DNA of 64,000 nt from DATJGR01 sp963780795 (GCA_963780795.1 CAWADH010000008.1:1578198-1642197); one strand, 5' to 3'; counted from the first letter of the stretch, positions 33,127 to 43,145 are shown. Notes: generated by a model not told the origin, from the letters alone. Program-made: numbers and translations.

Positions 33127-34231
33127 GCGCGCAACGCGCCTTAACGCCGGGATCGAACGTCCGTTGCAGCTCGTCGCTTTCGCCAACGACATCAAATACT
33201 GGGGCCGCGAACTCGGCTTCCAGCAGATCGCGATCGCCGATCTCGACGTCGCCGTCTATCGCGAGCGATTCGAGCAGTGGCTCGCGGCCGGCCGCCACGG
33301 CGAAATGAAGTATCTCGAGCGCGCCGTCGACCTTCGCTTCGATCCGTCACGGCTCGTGGCCGGCAGCTGCCGTGCAATCGTCGCGCGGATGGATTATCAA
33401 CCACCCGACACACAGCCGCTGCAGATCCTCGAACGGCCCGACCTCGGTTACGTGTCGCGCTATGCGCTCGGACGCGACTATCACAAAGTGGTGCGCGGCC
33501 GCTTGCGCGCGCTCGCCCGGCGCATCAACGAACGCAGCGGCGATGCGCGCGTGCGCGCCTATACCGACAGCGCGCCGATTCTCGAGAAAGCGCTCGCCGA
33601 GAAAGCCGGGCTCGGCTGGATCGGCAAGCACACGCTGCTGCTGAACCGTGCGGCCGGCTCCTGGTTTTTCCTCGGCGAAGTGTTGACCGACCTGCCGCTG
33701 CCAGTCGACGCGCCGGACGCAACCGATCACTGCGGCCGTTGCAGCGCGTGCATGACGGTGTGTCCCACCGCGGCCATCACCGGTCCGCGACAACTCGACG
33801 CGCGCCGCTGCATTTCCTATCTAACGATCGAACACAAAGGCGCGATTCCGCTCGAGTTGCGCGCGTTGATCGGCAACCGCATCTTCGGTTGCGACGACTG
33901 TCAGCTGGCGTGTCCGTGGAATCGCTTCGCACAGACCAGCGCCGAAGCAGATTTCATGCCGCGCCACGCGCTCGACCGAACGCCGCTGCTCGATCTGTTC
34001 GGCTGGACAGAGGTGGAGTTTCTCGCCCGCACCGAAGGCAGCGCGCTGCGGCGGATCAACTACGACCAGTGGCAGCGCAACGTCGCGGTTGCGCTCGGCA
34101 ACGCACCGTACGATCCACGCATCGTCGCGGCACTGCGCCAGCGTCGCCCCGCGGCTTCGCCGTTGCTGGCCGACCACATCGGTTGGGCAATCGAGCGTCA
34201 GCTCGAACGCGAACGGATCACGGAATCTTGA
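33125..34231 (+). CDS. queG: Epoxyqueuosine reductase
   Basis: A 368-residue cobalamin and 4Fe-4S enzyme for the last step of queuosine synthesis in tRNA. The core begins at WGRELGFQQIAIADLD. Two ferredoxin-type cysteine clusters are present, CGRCSACMTVCPTAAI and CDDCQLACPWNRF. The GTG at 33125 gives the longest form. If the plus-strand TATAGT is the true promoter, the start would be downstream and the TTG at 33164 (GGGA 11 bases upstream) is the likely one, giving 355 residues. The stop overlaps the orn stop by 14 bp. Confidence 0.95.
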   Translation: MRATRLNAGIERPLQLVAFANDIKYWGRELGFQQIAIADLDVAVYRERFEQWLAAGRHGEMKYLERAVDLRFDPSRLVAGSCRAIVARMDYQPPDTQPLQILERPDLGYVSRYALGRDYHKVVRGRLRALARRINERSGDARVRAYTDSAPILEKALAEKAGLGWIGKHTLLLNRAAGSWFFLGEVLTDLPLPVDAPDATDHCGRCSACMTVCPTAAITGPRQLDARRCISYLTIEHKGAIPLELRALIGNRIFGCDDCQLACPWNRFAQTSAEADFMPRHALDRTPLLDLFGWTEVEFLARTEGSALRRINYDQWQRNVAVALGNAPYDPRIVAALRQRRPAASPLLADHIGWAIERQLERERITES

Positions 34232-34760
34232 AGAGACGCGTCCGGTAATACGCGAGCTCGGCGATCGACTCGCGGATGTCCGCAAGCGCCAGGTGCTGGC
34301 TCTGCTTCGAGAATCCGCCGAGCACCCCGGGCGCCCATCGCCGCGCCAGTTCTTTCACCGTGCTGACGTCGATCATCCGGTAGTGCAGAAAACTCTCCAG
34401 CGTCGGCATGTAGCGGGCGAGAAAGCGGCGGTCCTGCCAGATCGTGTTGCCGCACAGCGGCGCCTGACCCTTCTCGACGTGCTTTTCGATGAACGCGAGC
34501 GTTACCGCTTCGGCTTCGGTCGTGCTGATGCCTTCGGTGCGCACGCGCTGCACGAGACCGGACGCCGTGTGATGCGACGTATTCCATTCGTCCATCGCCG
34601 CGAGTTTCGCTTCCGGTTGCGCGAGCGCGATCGCCGGACCTTCGGCGATCACGTTCAGGTCGCCATCGGTTACGATCGTCGCCATTTCGAGAATCACGTC
34701 GTGCTCCGGGTCGAGCCCGGTCATTTCGAGGTCCATCCACACCAGATTGCTGATCGCCAC
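34218..34760 (-). CDS. orn: Oligoribonuclease
   Basis: A 180-residue DEDDh 3'-5' exonuclease that degrades very short RNAs and pGpG, the product of c-di-GMP breakdown. Catalytic motifs: WMDLEMTGLDPEHDVILE (Exo I Asp and Glu), GNTIWQDRRFLARYMP (Exo II) and LALADIRESIAELAYY with the late His-Asp. GTG 34760 gives an N-terminus matching E. coli length; an in-frame GTG at 34772 is less likely. A TATCCT on this strand at 34793-34788 may be its -10. Its pGpG role ties it to FimX signalling. Confidence 0.97.
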   Translation of the reverse strand: MAISNLVWMDLEMTGLDPEHDVILEMATIVTDGDLNVIAEGPAIALAQPEAKLAAMDEWNTSHHTASGLVQRVRTEGISTTEAEAVTLAFIEKHVEKGQAPLCGNTIWQDRRFLARYMPTLESFLHYRMIDVSTVKELARRWAPGVLGGFSKQSQHLALADIRESIAELAYYRTRLFKIP

Positions 34761-34828
34761 GTTCCACCACACCTGTTCTTACGCCGCAGGATAGCAGCGT
34801 TGCGGCGATTGCTGCCGCGGGGTCGTTG

Positions 34829-34834
34829 TATCAT
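34829..34834 (+). promoter_or_regulatory. Candidate -10 of the rhodanese-psd unit
   Basis: TATCAT 32 bases before the TTG start at 34866, within the 105-bp divergent gap from orn. The -35 is not clear. Confidence 0.3.
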
Positions 34835-34865
34835 CCGCGCGGACTTCGAATCCGAGCATCGGTAG

Positions 34866-35699
34866 TTGAATCAAGAGTTGAATCACGTCCTCGAACCCGA
34901 CGATCTGGCAGCGCTTATCGCGGAAGCGCGTATTGCGGCCGATCGCACCCTGATGCTGATCCATGTGGCATCGGCGGAAGCCTACGCAGCAGGACACATC
35001 CCCGGTGCGATTCACGTCGCCCCGGGCGAACTCGTCTCGGGCATCAGACCTGCTACAGGCCAGCTGCCCGACATCGCGCGTCTCGAACAGCTGTTCGCGC
35101 GCATCGGCTATAGACCCGACGCGACGATCGTCGCTTACGACGACGAAGGCGGCGGTTGGGCCGGCCGCTTCATCTGGACGCTCGACGTCATCGGCCATGC
35201 AAACTGGCTGTACCTCGACGGCGGCATCCACGCGTGGGCCGCCGCCGGCATGCCGATCGACCGAACGCCGGTGCGACCGCAGCCGACGCAGGTACAACTC
35301 CCGATCGATCGCGCGCCGATCGCCGACGCGCAGGACATCCTCGACCACCTCGACGATGCGTCCACCGTGATCTGGGACTGCCGCAGCGCCGATGAGTACA
35401 CCGGCGCGCGCGCGACTGCGGCGCGCAACGGACACATTCCCGGCGCGGTGCACCTCGACTGGCTCGACCTCATGGATCGCGCGCGACAGCTGCGGCTGCG
35501 CACCGACGTGGCCGAGCTGCTGGCGTCGCGCGGCATCACGCCCGACAAGCAGGTCATTGCGCACTGCCAGACGCATCATCGATCCGGCCTCGCCTATCTC
35601 GTCGGCCGCGCGCTCGGCTATCCACACATCCGCGGTTATCACGGCTCGTGGTCCGAATGGGGCAATCGCGACGACACGCCGATCGAGACCGGCGAATGA
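34866..35699 (+). CDS. Two-domain rhodanese (SseA-like sulfurtransferase)
   Basis: A 277-residue tandem rhodanese. The first domain (about 10-130) is inactive: where the catalytic loop should be it reads AYDDEGGGWAGR, with no cysteine. The second domain carries the active loop CQTHHRSG with Cys at residue 234. It would transfer sulfane sulfur from thiosulfate or 3-mercaptopyruvate to a thiol or cyanide. The start is TTG 34866 (another TTG at 34878); neither has a strong Shine-Dalgarno. Seven bp upstream of psd, probably co-transcribed, as in Pseudomonas. Confidence 0.92.
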   Translation: MNQELNHVLEPDDLAALIAEARIAADRTLMLIHVASAEAYAAGHIPGAIHVAPGELVSGIRPATGQLPDIARLEQLFARIGYRPDATIVAYDDEGGGWAGRFIWTLDVIGHANWLYLDGGIHAWAAAGMPIDRTPVRPQPTQVQLPIDRAPIADAQDILDHLDDASTVIWDCRSADEYTGARATAARNGHIPGAVHLDWLDLMDRARQLRLRTDVAELLASRGITPDKQVIAHCQTHHRSGLAYLVGRALGYPHIRGYHGSWSEWGNRDDTPIETGE

Positions 35700-35706
35700 G
35701 CGTCCG

Positions 35707-36549
35707 ATGAGCGTGTTCGTCCAGTTTCAGCGACTGCTGCCGCAGCACGCCTTGTCGCGATTGTTGGGCCGGTTCGCGAACTCTCCACTGCTGAGCCGGC
35801 CGTTGATTCAGGCGTTCAGCGCCGCGTACGGCGTCAGCCTCGACGAGGCCGAGCGCCGTTCCGTCGACGAGTACCGAACGTTCAACGACTTCTTCACGCG
35901 TTCGCTCTCGGCGGGCGCGCGACCGTTGCCGGAAGATCGCTCGGCGCTCGTGTCGCCGGCGGACGGCGTCGTGAGCCAGCTTGGCGCGATCGGCAGCGGA
36001 GCATTGCTGCAGGCGAAAGGCATGCGCTATTCGCTGACGTCGCTCGTGCTCGACAGCCGCGCCGAGAAGACGTTCGACGGCGGGTGGTTTGCCACCATTT
36101 ATCTCGCCCCGTCGGACTATCACCGCGTACACGTGCCAATGGACGGAACGCTGGTGCGTTCGGTTGCCGTTCCGGGCGAGCTGTTCTCGGTGAACGCGAA
36201 GACGGAGGCGGGCGTGGAACGGCTGTTCTGCCGCAACGAACGGCTGGTGATGCACTTCGACAGCGCGATCGGTCCGTTCGTCGTGGTGATGGTCGGCGCG
36301 CTGATCGTCGCCAGCATCGAGACGGTGTTCGACGCGCCGCCGTCGCCGTACCGCAGCGAAATGACGAACACGCACGCTCGGACGTTCGCGCGCGGTGAAG
36401 AGATCGGCCGCTTCCTGCTCGGTTCCACGGTGATCGTGGTCGTGCCGCGCGACACCTTCGTTCCGGCGCCGCGACTCGCCGTCGGCACGCGCGTACGGAT
36501 GGGCGAACCGCTTGGCAACCTTACGCGCGGGCAATTCCGAACGGCATGA
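35707..36549 (+). CDS. psd: Phosphatidylserine decarboxylase proenzyme
   Basis: A 280-residue membrane-bound enzyme making phosphatidylethanolamine. ATG 35707 gives the usual N-terminus. Conserved FNDFFTRSL, LVSPADGVVSQ, YLAPSDYHRVHVP with the catalytic His, and the self-cleavage motif LGST with Ser at residue 240, which becomes the pyruvoyl group. The gene overlaps the convergent epmA by 29 bp, so the last codons of each are antisense to the other. Confidence 0.97.
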   Translation: MSVFVQFQRLLPQHALSRLLGRFANSPLLSRPLIQAFSAAYGVSLDEAERRSVDEYRTFNDFFTRSLSAGARPLPEDRSALVSPADGVVSQLGAIGSGALLQAKGMRYSLTSLVLDSRAEKTFDGGWFATIYLAPSDYHRVHVPMDGTLVRSVAVPGELFSVNAKTEAGVERLFCRNERLVMHFDSAIGPFVVVMVGALIVASIETVFDAPPSPYRSEMTNTHARTFARGEEIGRFLLGSTVIVVVPRDTFVPAPRLAVGTRVRMGEPLGNLTRGQFRTA

Positions 36550-37477
36550 CCTCTTCGATGCGCGCTGCACCGAGCTTGCGCATCATCAAACGATCGAAAC
36601 CGAGCGCTACGCCCGAACAGCGCGGCAGGCCATGACGCATCGCAGCCAGCAGGCGTCGGTCGTGCGCGGGTTCGTCTTGGCGCGCAGCGCGCCGCAGTTC
36701 GATGTCGCCGGTCATGCGGCGCTCCATCACGCCCGCGTCGGCGAGTTCGTCGTAGCCGTTCGCCACTTCCACGCCGTCGATGATCAGCTCGAATCGCGCG
36801 GCAACGCTCCGGCCTCCGGAATCGCGCACCAGCCGCGCCAGCGCCGCCTGGTCGGCCGGATAATCGGTGATGAAGACTCGACCGGCGCCGAGCGCGTCGA
36901 GCGCGTGAGTCACCAACAGATCGAGTAGGGCGCGACGGTCGGCCGCCGCACCGGTTGACAGGTCCACACCGAATCCAGCCAACGCGGCGAGCAACTCGCT
37001 CGCGTCGCTTTCGAATGCGTCGACGCCCGCCCCTTCGTGCAGCAGTTGGTGATACGTCACGGTGCGATTGCGTTCGGCGCCGAGCACCAGGTCGACGAGC
37101 GCCGCGACTTCTGCCATCAGCTGCGCGAGGCCGAAGCCGAGCCGATACCACTCGATCATGGTGAATTCGGGGTTGTGCAGCCGGCCGGATTCTTCCGCGC
37201 GAAACACCGGGCCGATGCGGACCATTGACGGCGCACCCGCGGCGAGCAACCGCTTCATCTGATACTCGGGCGACGTCTGCAGATATCGCCGCTCGCCGGC
37301 ATCGACGAGAGACAGCGATTCGATCGCCGGATCGGTGACGGTGTTGCGCGACAGCACCGGGGTATCCACTTCGAGAACCCCGCGTTGCGCGAAGAACGCG
37401 CGGATCGACGTCAGTGTCTGCGAGCGCGCTACGAGGGTTTCAATGGAACAGGTCGGGCGCCAGTTCTCGTCGCGCAA
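36521..37477 (-). CDS. epmA: Elongation factor P lysyl-ligase (EpmA/GenX)
   Basis: A 318-residue class II lysyl-tRNA synthetase-like enzyme without a tRNA-binding domain. It adds (R)-beta-lysine to EF-P Lys34. Motifs: LQTSPEYQMKRLLAAG, IGPVFRAEESGRLHNPEFTMIEWYR (motif 2), and GVALGFDRLMM (motif 3). I choose TTG 37477 because GGAGA sits seven bases upstream and it follows the efp stop by 17 bp. A longer frame to 37912 is antisense-like Arg-rich sequence through efp and is not used. Confidence 0.95.
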   Translation of the reverse strand: MRDENWRPTCSIETLVARSQTLTSIRAFFAQRGVLEVDTPVLSRNTVTDPAIESLSLVDAGERRYLQTSPEYQMKRLLAAGAPSMVRIGPVFRAEESGRLHNPEFTMIEWYRLGFGLAQLMAEVAALVDLVLGAERNRTVTYHQLLHEGAGVDAFESDASELLAALAGFGVDLSTGAAADRRALLDLLVTHALDALGAGRVFITDYPADQAALARLVRDSGGRSVAARFELIIDGVEVANGYDELADAGVMERRMTGDIELRRAARQDEPAHDRRLLAAMRHGLPRCSGVALGFDRLMMRKLGAARIEEVMPFGIARA

Positions 37478-37494
37478 CGGGCTTCTCCATCGCG

Positions 37495-38064
37495 CTATTG
37501 CGCGCGGCTGACGTACGTGCCGGTGCGGGTGTCGATTTTCAGCACATCGCCAACGGATATGAAGAGGGGAACCTTGACCACGGCGCCGGTAGACACCTTC
37601 GCCGGTTTCGTGCCGCCGGTTGCCGTGTCGCCCTTGATGCCGGGATCGGTTTCGACGACTTCGAGAATAATGAAGTTCGGTGGCGTAACCGCGATCGGCA
37701 CGTCGTTCCAAAGCGTAACGATGTAGGTGTCTTCTTCCTTCAGCCAGTCCTTCGAATCGCCCAGCACGTCGGCGCCGGCCGCGAGCTGTTCGAAACTGCC
37801 GTCGGTTTTCATGAAGTGCCAGAACTCGCCGTCGGTGTAGAGATACTGCATGTCCATGTCGAGCACGTCGGCCCCTTCGAGGCTTTCGCCCGACTTGAAG
37901 GTTCGCTCCCACATACGGCCGTTCTGCAGGTTACGCAATCGCACGCGATTGAACGCCTGGCCTTTGCCCGGTTTAACGAACTCGTTCTCGACGATCGAAC
38001 ATGGCGCTCCGTCGAGCAGAACCTTCATGCCGGGTTTGAACTCACTGGTAGAATAAAAGGCCAT
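37495..38064 (-). CDS. efp: Elongation factor P
   Basis: A 189-residue translation factor that relieves ribosome stalling at polyproline. Domain I carries NEFVKPGKGQAFNRVRLRN with Lys34 as the modification site, followed by two OB-fold domains ending in YVSRAQ. ATG 38064 gives the standard N-terminus MAFYSTSEFKPGMKV; an in-frame extension upstream would cross the divergent epmB promoter. The Shine-Dalgarno is weak. epmA follows on the same strand and epmB is divergent, so target and both modifying enzymes are encoded together. Confidence 0.98.
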   Translation of the reverse strand: MAFYSTSEFKPGMKVLLDGAPCSIVENEFVKPGKGQAFNRVRLRNLQNGRMWERTFKSGESLEGADVLDMDMQYLYTDGEFWHFMKTDGSFEQLAAGADVLGDSKDWLKEEDTYIVTLWNDVPIAVTPPNFIILEVVETDPGIKGDTATGGTKPAKVSTGAVVKVPLFISVGDVLKIDTRTGTYVSRAQ

Positions 38065-38105
38065 TTGTCGTGCGTAGCACCTGTGCAAAAAACCGCGCCA
38101 TGATA
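38049..38105. promoter_or_regulatory. Overlapping head-to-head promoters of efp and epmB
   Basis: TAGAAT at 38049-38054 (+) lies inside the first codons of efp and would start epmB RNA near 38061. On the other strand TATCAT (38105 to 38100) lies over the epmB start codon, with CTGCCA 18 bp further upstream, and would start efp RNA near 38092. If both are right, the two 5' ends are complementary for about 30 nt. This is inferred from motif spacing. Confidence 0.35.
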
Positions 38106-39095
38106 CCGCTGAAGCCGATTCCGTGGCAGTCGGATGCGTGGACGCGTGCGCTGGCCGAAGCGATCACCGATCCGTGTGCTTTGCTCGAACGTCTCGAACT
38201 CGACGCGAACGACGTCGACTTCGCGCCGGACTTTCCGTTGCGCGTGCCGCAATCGTTCGTCGATCGGATGCGCTTGCACGATCCGCGCGACCCACTGCTG
38301 CGTCAGGTGTTACCGCTTTCGACCGAGCGCGACGCAGTCGACGGTTACTCGCTCGATCCGCTCGAGGAAGCGTCGTCGACATTGGCGCCCGGCGTCATCC
38401 AGAAGTATCGCGGCCGGGTGTTGTTGATTGCGGCGCCGGCGTGCGCGGTGCATTGCCGGTACTGTTTCCGGCGTGCGTTCCCGTATGCGGATCATCAACA
38501 GGCGGTCGCATTTCCATCGCTGACCACCGTGGAGCGCGATCCGGGCATCTCCGAAGTGATTCTCTCCGGCGGCGATCCGCTCATGCTGAAGGACGCACCG
38601 CTGCGCCGTCTCGTCGCGCGGCTCGATGCGATTCCACATCTGCGCCGCATTCGCATCCATACGCGCCTGCCCGTGGTGATTCCGGAGCGGGTGACGGCCG
38701 AGTTGGTGCAACTGCTGCGCGACGCGCGAAAGTCGATGTCGATCGTGCTGCACGTGAATCATCCGAACGAGATCGCCGGCCGGTTCGTCGACGCGCTCGC
38801 GGCGCTGCATCGCGGCGGCGTTACGCTGCTGAACCAGAGCGTGCTGCTGGCCGGCGTGAACGACGACGTCGAGTCGCTGGACGAACTGTCGCAGCGCTTG
38901 TTCGACAATCACGTGCTGCCGTACTACCTGCACCTGCCGGACCGCGTCCGCGGTACGCATCACTTCGACGTCTCGCAGCAGCAAGGGCTCGAACTGATCG
39001 CCGCACTCCGGTCGCGCTTGCCCGGCTATCTGGTGCCCCGACTGGTCCGCGAAGTGGCGGGGCTCGACGCGAAACAGGTCGTCGAGTCCACCTGA
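38100..39095 (+). CDS. epmB: EF-P (R)-beta-lysine synthase EpmB
   Basis: A 331-residue radical SAM enzyme of the KamA family converting lysine to beta-lysine for EF-P. The 4Fe-4S cluster motif is CAVHCRYC, with FRRAFPYADH after it, and ISEVILSGGDPLMLKD and a PLP-binding region near the end (GVTLLNQSVLLAGVND). ATG 38100 gives the family N-terminus; the 10 codons upstream in frame are unlikely. It acts with epmA and efp on the other side of the 35-bp gap. Confidence 0.96.
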   Translation: MIPLKPIPWQSDAWTRALAEAITDPCALLERLELDANDVDFAPDFPLRVPQSFVDRMRLHDPRDPLLRQVLPLSTERDAVDGYSLDPLEEASSTLAPGVIQKYRGRVLLIAAPACAVHCRYCFRRAFPYADHQQAVAFPSLTTVERDPGISEVILSGGDPLMLKDAPLRRLVARLDAIPHLRRIRIHTRLPVVIPERVTAELVQLLRDARKSMSIVLHVNHPNEIAGRFVDALAALHRGGVTLLNQSVLLAGVNDDVESLDELSQRLFDNHVLPYYLHLPDRVRGTHHFDVSQQQGLELIAALRSRLPGYLVPRLVREVAGLDAKQVVEST

Positions 39096-39161
39096 CGATG
39101 CAGATGTCGTCCGTAGGCAAACGGACGTGAACGCGGTCCGAAAATGCCGCTCTTCATCCTC

Positions 39162-39167
39162 TATACT
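39162..39167 (+). promoter_or_regulatory. -10 element of the fimW-fimX unit
   Basis: TATACT at 39162-39167 sits 33 bases before ATG 39195. It supports that ATG as start rather than the in-frame ATG at 39144, which lies upstream of this element. The -35 is weak. Confidence 0.4.
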
Positions 39168-39194
39168 GCAGCGACCAGCACCGCCTCCGAAGCC

Positions 39195-41015
39195 ATGAGC
39201 GATCATTCGCTGCGCCTGTTCGTCCCCGACAGCACCTTCGCGGGTCTGAGCGTGTGCGACATGGATCCGGCAGCGCTGGCCGAATGGGTCGCACACCTGC
39301 CAATGGCGCACACGTTCGAAGCGGCCCACCAGCTGCTGAAAGTCGCGACCGAACTCGCGCGCGTAACGGCCGAACCCGAATTGCGCTTCAACTGTCTCGA
39401 GACCGTACGGCCACCAGCGCACTACATCTGCGCGCGCCTCGATCGGACCGCTGCCGGTGCATCCGCCGCGGGCGAGGGTCACGCGCAACTCGCGCAATCG
39501 GTGCAGAGGGAACTGGTGCTCGGCTACAAGGCGGTCGTTCGCGATGCGCTGGCTGCGCACGAGCTGTCGGATCCGTTGAAGGATCTGCTCGGCAACGCGA
39601 TGCACCGCACCGCGGCCGACCTGTCGTGCGCGCTGTTGAGAACGTACGAGTTCTATACCGACTCGCCGCCGAAAGCCTGGTACGAACTGAACCAGATCTA
39701 CCGCCTCGCCGACGACCTCGGCATCGCGACGAGCGCGTACGCCGACGAACAGAGTCGCGGCGGCGGCATGCTGACGCTGGCCGATGTCTATCTGCGCATC
39801 GCGCTACTCGCGGCGGCGAAGCCGAACCAGCTGCGGCAGAAAGATCTGTCGGCGGTCTTCAACGCGCTCGATCAGTGGACGCCGCGAGTCACCATCGGCG
39901 CGCCCGCCGACGACACGATGTTCGTGGTCGATCTCGATGCAGATGCGCCGCCGAGCTATCGCGAACTCGGCAGCCACACCGGAAGCCAGTTGCGCGGCAT
40001 CCGCACCGACGTGCTGGTCTACGAACTCGAGGCCTACCTCGCTGAAATGGCGTCCGACGTTCCGGTGCCCGACTACATCGGGCTCGATCTGCTGCGCCAC
40101 CTGGCCCACGCCTGGGGTGTGATGAAGAAGCGCTCGTTCCGCCGCTCGCGCTCGTCGGGTCCTATGAAGATCTGCGTCGGCCTGCGCACGCTGCACTACT
40201 ACATCTCCGGCGGCGTCGAGTTCGCCGATCAACTGGGCACCACCGAGGCGCTGCTCCGGCGCGAGATCAATCCGTTCCTGTACGAACGCGCCGCGCAACG
40301 CGATGCAAGCCCGCGCGACGTCTGGGACAACGCGTTCGATCTGCGCGGCGCGAAGATTCCGCTGAATCCGCTCATCGAGGACCCGAACCGGATTCTGCTG
40401 AACACGCGCCGGCCGCAGACACGCGACGCCTTAGAGGCGAGCTATCCGTATTACGACTCGGAGATCCTGGATACGAGTCCGTCCGGCTACTGCGTGCGCT
40501 GGACAACGCCGCTGCCGAACCAGCTGCAGACCGGCGAGTTGCTGGCGATTCGCGAGCGCGAAGACGCGCGCTGGTGCATTGCGGTGTCGCGCTGGATCCG
40601 TCACAGCGATCAGGAAACGCTGATGGGCATCGAACTACTGGCGCCGAAAGCAATTCCCATCGCGGTGCGCATGCTGCAGAAACGCGGCAATAGCACCGAC
40701 TATCACCGGGCGGTTCTGCTGCCCGCGCTCGAAGCCATCGGTCAGCCCGCCATGCTGATCACCCCGCGGTTGCCGTACAACGAGTCGCAGAAGGTGCAGC
40801 TCAAACGGCACGGAATCCAGGCGACGGGGCAATTGATGCGCCGCGTCCGGATGACCGAAAGTTTTACCCAGTTCACATTCCGAATGCTGGATGGTTACTT
40901 GGAAAACACCCAGATCGACCTGAACATGGACTCGCTGTGGAACATGATCGAGGCCGATCAGTCCGAGCAGCTCCCCAAGGCGTCTCCGAGCGGGCCCGCC
41001 AAAGGGAAGAAGTAG
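39195..41015 (+). CDS. fimW: FimW-like c-di-GMP/pilus regulator
   Basis: A 606-residue cytoplasmic protein with no membrane helix. The long N-terminal part is helical. The C-terminal third is PilZ-like, with RWTTPLPNQLQTGELLAIRE and a CIAVSRWIRH..LMGIELLAP core resembling PilZ strands, though the canonical RxxxR/DxSxxG c-di-GMP signature is not obvious. In P. aeruginosa the same neighbourhood (psd-fimW-fimX-serB) encodes FimW, which needs c-di-GMP to control surface attachment. The call rests mostly on synteny and size, so the specific name is moderately sure. Confidence 0.7.
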   Translation: MSDHSLRLFVPDSTFAGLSVCDMDPAALAEWVAHLPMAHTFEAAHQLLKVATELARVTAEPELRFNCLETVRPPAHYICARLDRTAAGASAAGEGHAQLAQSVQRELVLGYKAVVRDALAAHELSDPLKDLLGNAMHRTAADLSCALLRTYEFYTDSPPKAWYELNQIYRLADDLGIATSAYADEQSRGGGMLTLADVYLRIALLAAAKPNQLRQKDLSAVFNALDQWTPRVTIGAPADDTMFVVDLDADAPPSYRELGSHTGSQLRGIRTDVLVYELEAYLAEMASDVPVPDYIGLDLLRHLAHAWGVMKKRSFRRSRSSGPMKICVGLRTLHYYISGGVEFADQLGTTEALLRREINPFLYERAAQRDASPRDVWDNAFDLRGAKIPLNPLIEDPNRILLNTRRPQTRDALEASYPYYDSEILDTSPSGYCVRWTTPLPNQLQTGELLAIREREDARWCIAVSRWIRHSDQETLMGIELLAPKAIPIAVRMLQKRGNSTDYHRAVLLPALEAIGQPAMLITPRLPYNESQKVQLKRHGIQATGQLMRRVRMTESFTQFTFRMLDGYLENTQIDLNMDSLWNMIEADQSEQLPKASPSGPAKGKK

Positions 41016-41049
41016 GGAAACTGTTCAACAATAGGGATTGTGTCGAGGT

Positions 41050-43145
41050 ATGGCCACGCCATCTCCGGTCCGTCTCCTCATTGCCGATCGCTCCGAGAAT
41101 CGCGCACATGAGATCGACTCCGTGCTGCGCAACGCCGGCATCGCCACCCGTTCCGAATTCTGCGGTGACCTCTCCGACGAATCGGTCGCCGAACAAGCCA
41201 TAGATCTCCTCCTCTGCCGTTCCGGCTTCGATCACCTCGAACAGGTGCTGCCGGCGCTGCGCAAGCGCAAGCCGGATCTGCCGATCATCGTGATGGACGA
41301 TTCGTCCGAGCCGAGGAATCTGACACGCGGCCTCGCGATGGGCGCCACCGACGTGGTCTTCGACGATGACAACGAGCGCTTCCTCTATGTAGTGAAGCGC
41401 GAACTCGAAAACGTCTGCCAACGCCACCGCTTCACGCAGACGCGACGCGCACTGCAGGAAGCCGAGCGGCGTTGCGAACTGCTGCTGGCGAACTCCGCCG
41501 CTGCCATCGCGTACGTGCACGAAGGCATGCACATCTACGCGAACGACGATTACTTCAAGCTGTTCGGCTTCGAAGACGCCGACGAACTGCTGGGCCTGCC
41601 GCTGCTCGATCTGATGGACGAGTCGTTCACCGACGACTTCCGGGCGAAAATCAGGACGTTCCGCGACGATTCGAGCGACGAACTGTCGTTCGCGTTTCGC
41701 GGACGCACCACTTCAGGTGCGCCGATCGCCGGCCAGATGACGCTATCGGGCGCCGAATACGAAGGCGAACATTGTACGCAGGTGCTGGTGCGCTCCGAGA
41801 CCGTGCCGGTTCTTCAGGATGCGGTGCCGGTGCTGCAGGATGCGCTGCCGCCGCTCGACGATGCGGAACCGCCACCGCTACCCGCACCGGCCGTCGTCAA
41901 CGGTAACGGCAGCGCCGACCCGTTCCATTCGACGCACGCGTTTCTCGCTGCGCTCGACAGCAACGCACCGCTGAATGGCGCGATGCTGGTGGTCGAGATC
42001 GACGACTTCGATACGATGCAGGTGGAACTCGGCCTGCTGCGCTCCGAGTCGCTGGTAAGCCAGCTCGCGGAAGCGCTGACGACGGAACTGGGCGGCGCGC
42101 GTCTGGCGCGCATCGCGAATCACCGGTTTGCCGTCGCGGCGATCGGCAGCGAGGCCGGCGGCGACGTGCTGGCCGAACGCCTGCGCGAATCGATCGAAGG
42201 CGCGCTGTTCGAAGTGGACGGCAAAACCGTGCGCCGCACGATCTCGATCGGCGCCGCTGCGATCAGCGAATCGGGTACCGCCACGGACGCCATGAATCTC
42301 GCGTTCAAAACGCTGGTCGCCGCGCGCGCCGCGAACAAGAGCAACTGCATTCAGTGGCCGAGCGTCACCGCGCTCGAAGCCGAAGGCAACACCAACGGTC
42401 TCTCGGGCGAACAGAAACGGATTCTCAAGCTCGTCAACGATGCGATCGAGAATCAGACGTTCGTGCTGCTGTTCCAGCCGATCATCAGCCTGCGCGGCGA
42501 TTCGGACGAACACTACGAAGTATTCCTGCGTCTCGTCGACGAGAAAGGCCGACGCCTGCCGCCAGACCAATTCCTCGAGCTCGCGATCCAGAACGGCGTT
42601 GCCGGGAAGATCGACCGCTGGGTGATTCTGCAGTCGATCAAGGTGCTGTCGGTGCACCGCTCGAAGGGCCACAACACGCGACTGACGATCAACCTCACGC
42701 GCAACAGCCTGATCGACGACGAGTTCATTCAATGGCTCGGCGTCGCAATCAAGGCGGCGCGTCTGCCGAGCGACGCGGTGATCTTCCAGATTGCAGAACC
42801 CGACGCGGCCGGCCACGTGCGCCAGGCGCGCGAGTTCGTGCAGGGGCTGAAAGCGATGCACTGCCGCACGTCGCTGCGCCATTTCGGCGTAACCGACAGT
42901 CCGTTCGAAACGCTGCGGCACGTGCCGGTCGACTTCGTGAAGATCGACGGCAACCACGTGCAGGAGCTCGACGGAAATCCGCAGAAGAAAGACAAGCTCA
43001 CGGCGATGATTCGCGAGCTGCAGCAGCACGGCAAACTGACGGTGATCCCGATGGTGGAGAGCGCAACGGTGCTTTCGGCACTTTGGCAGGCAGGCGCGAA
43101 CTACATTCAGGGACACTACCTGCAGGAACCGTCCACCGAGATGAA

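Noticed and set aside
36521..37912. Long form of epmA extending through efp
   Set aside because: The extra 145 residues are Arg-rich antisense-quality sequence within efp coordinates; TTG 37477 with GGAGA fits the family length.
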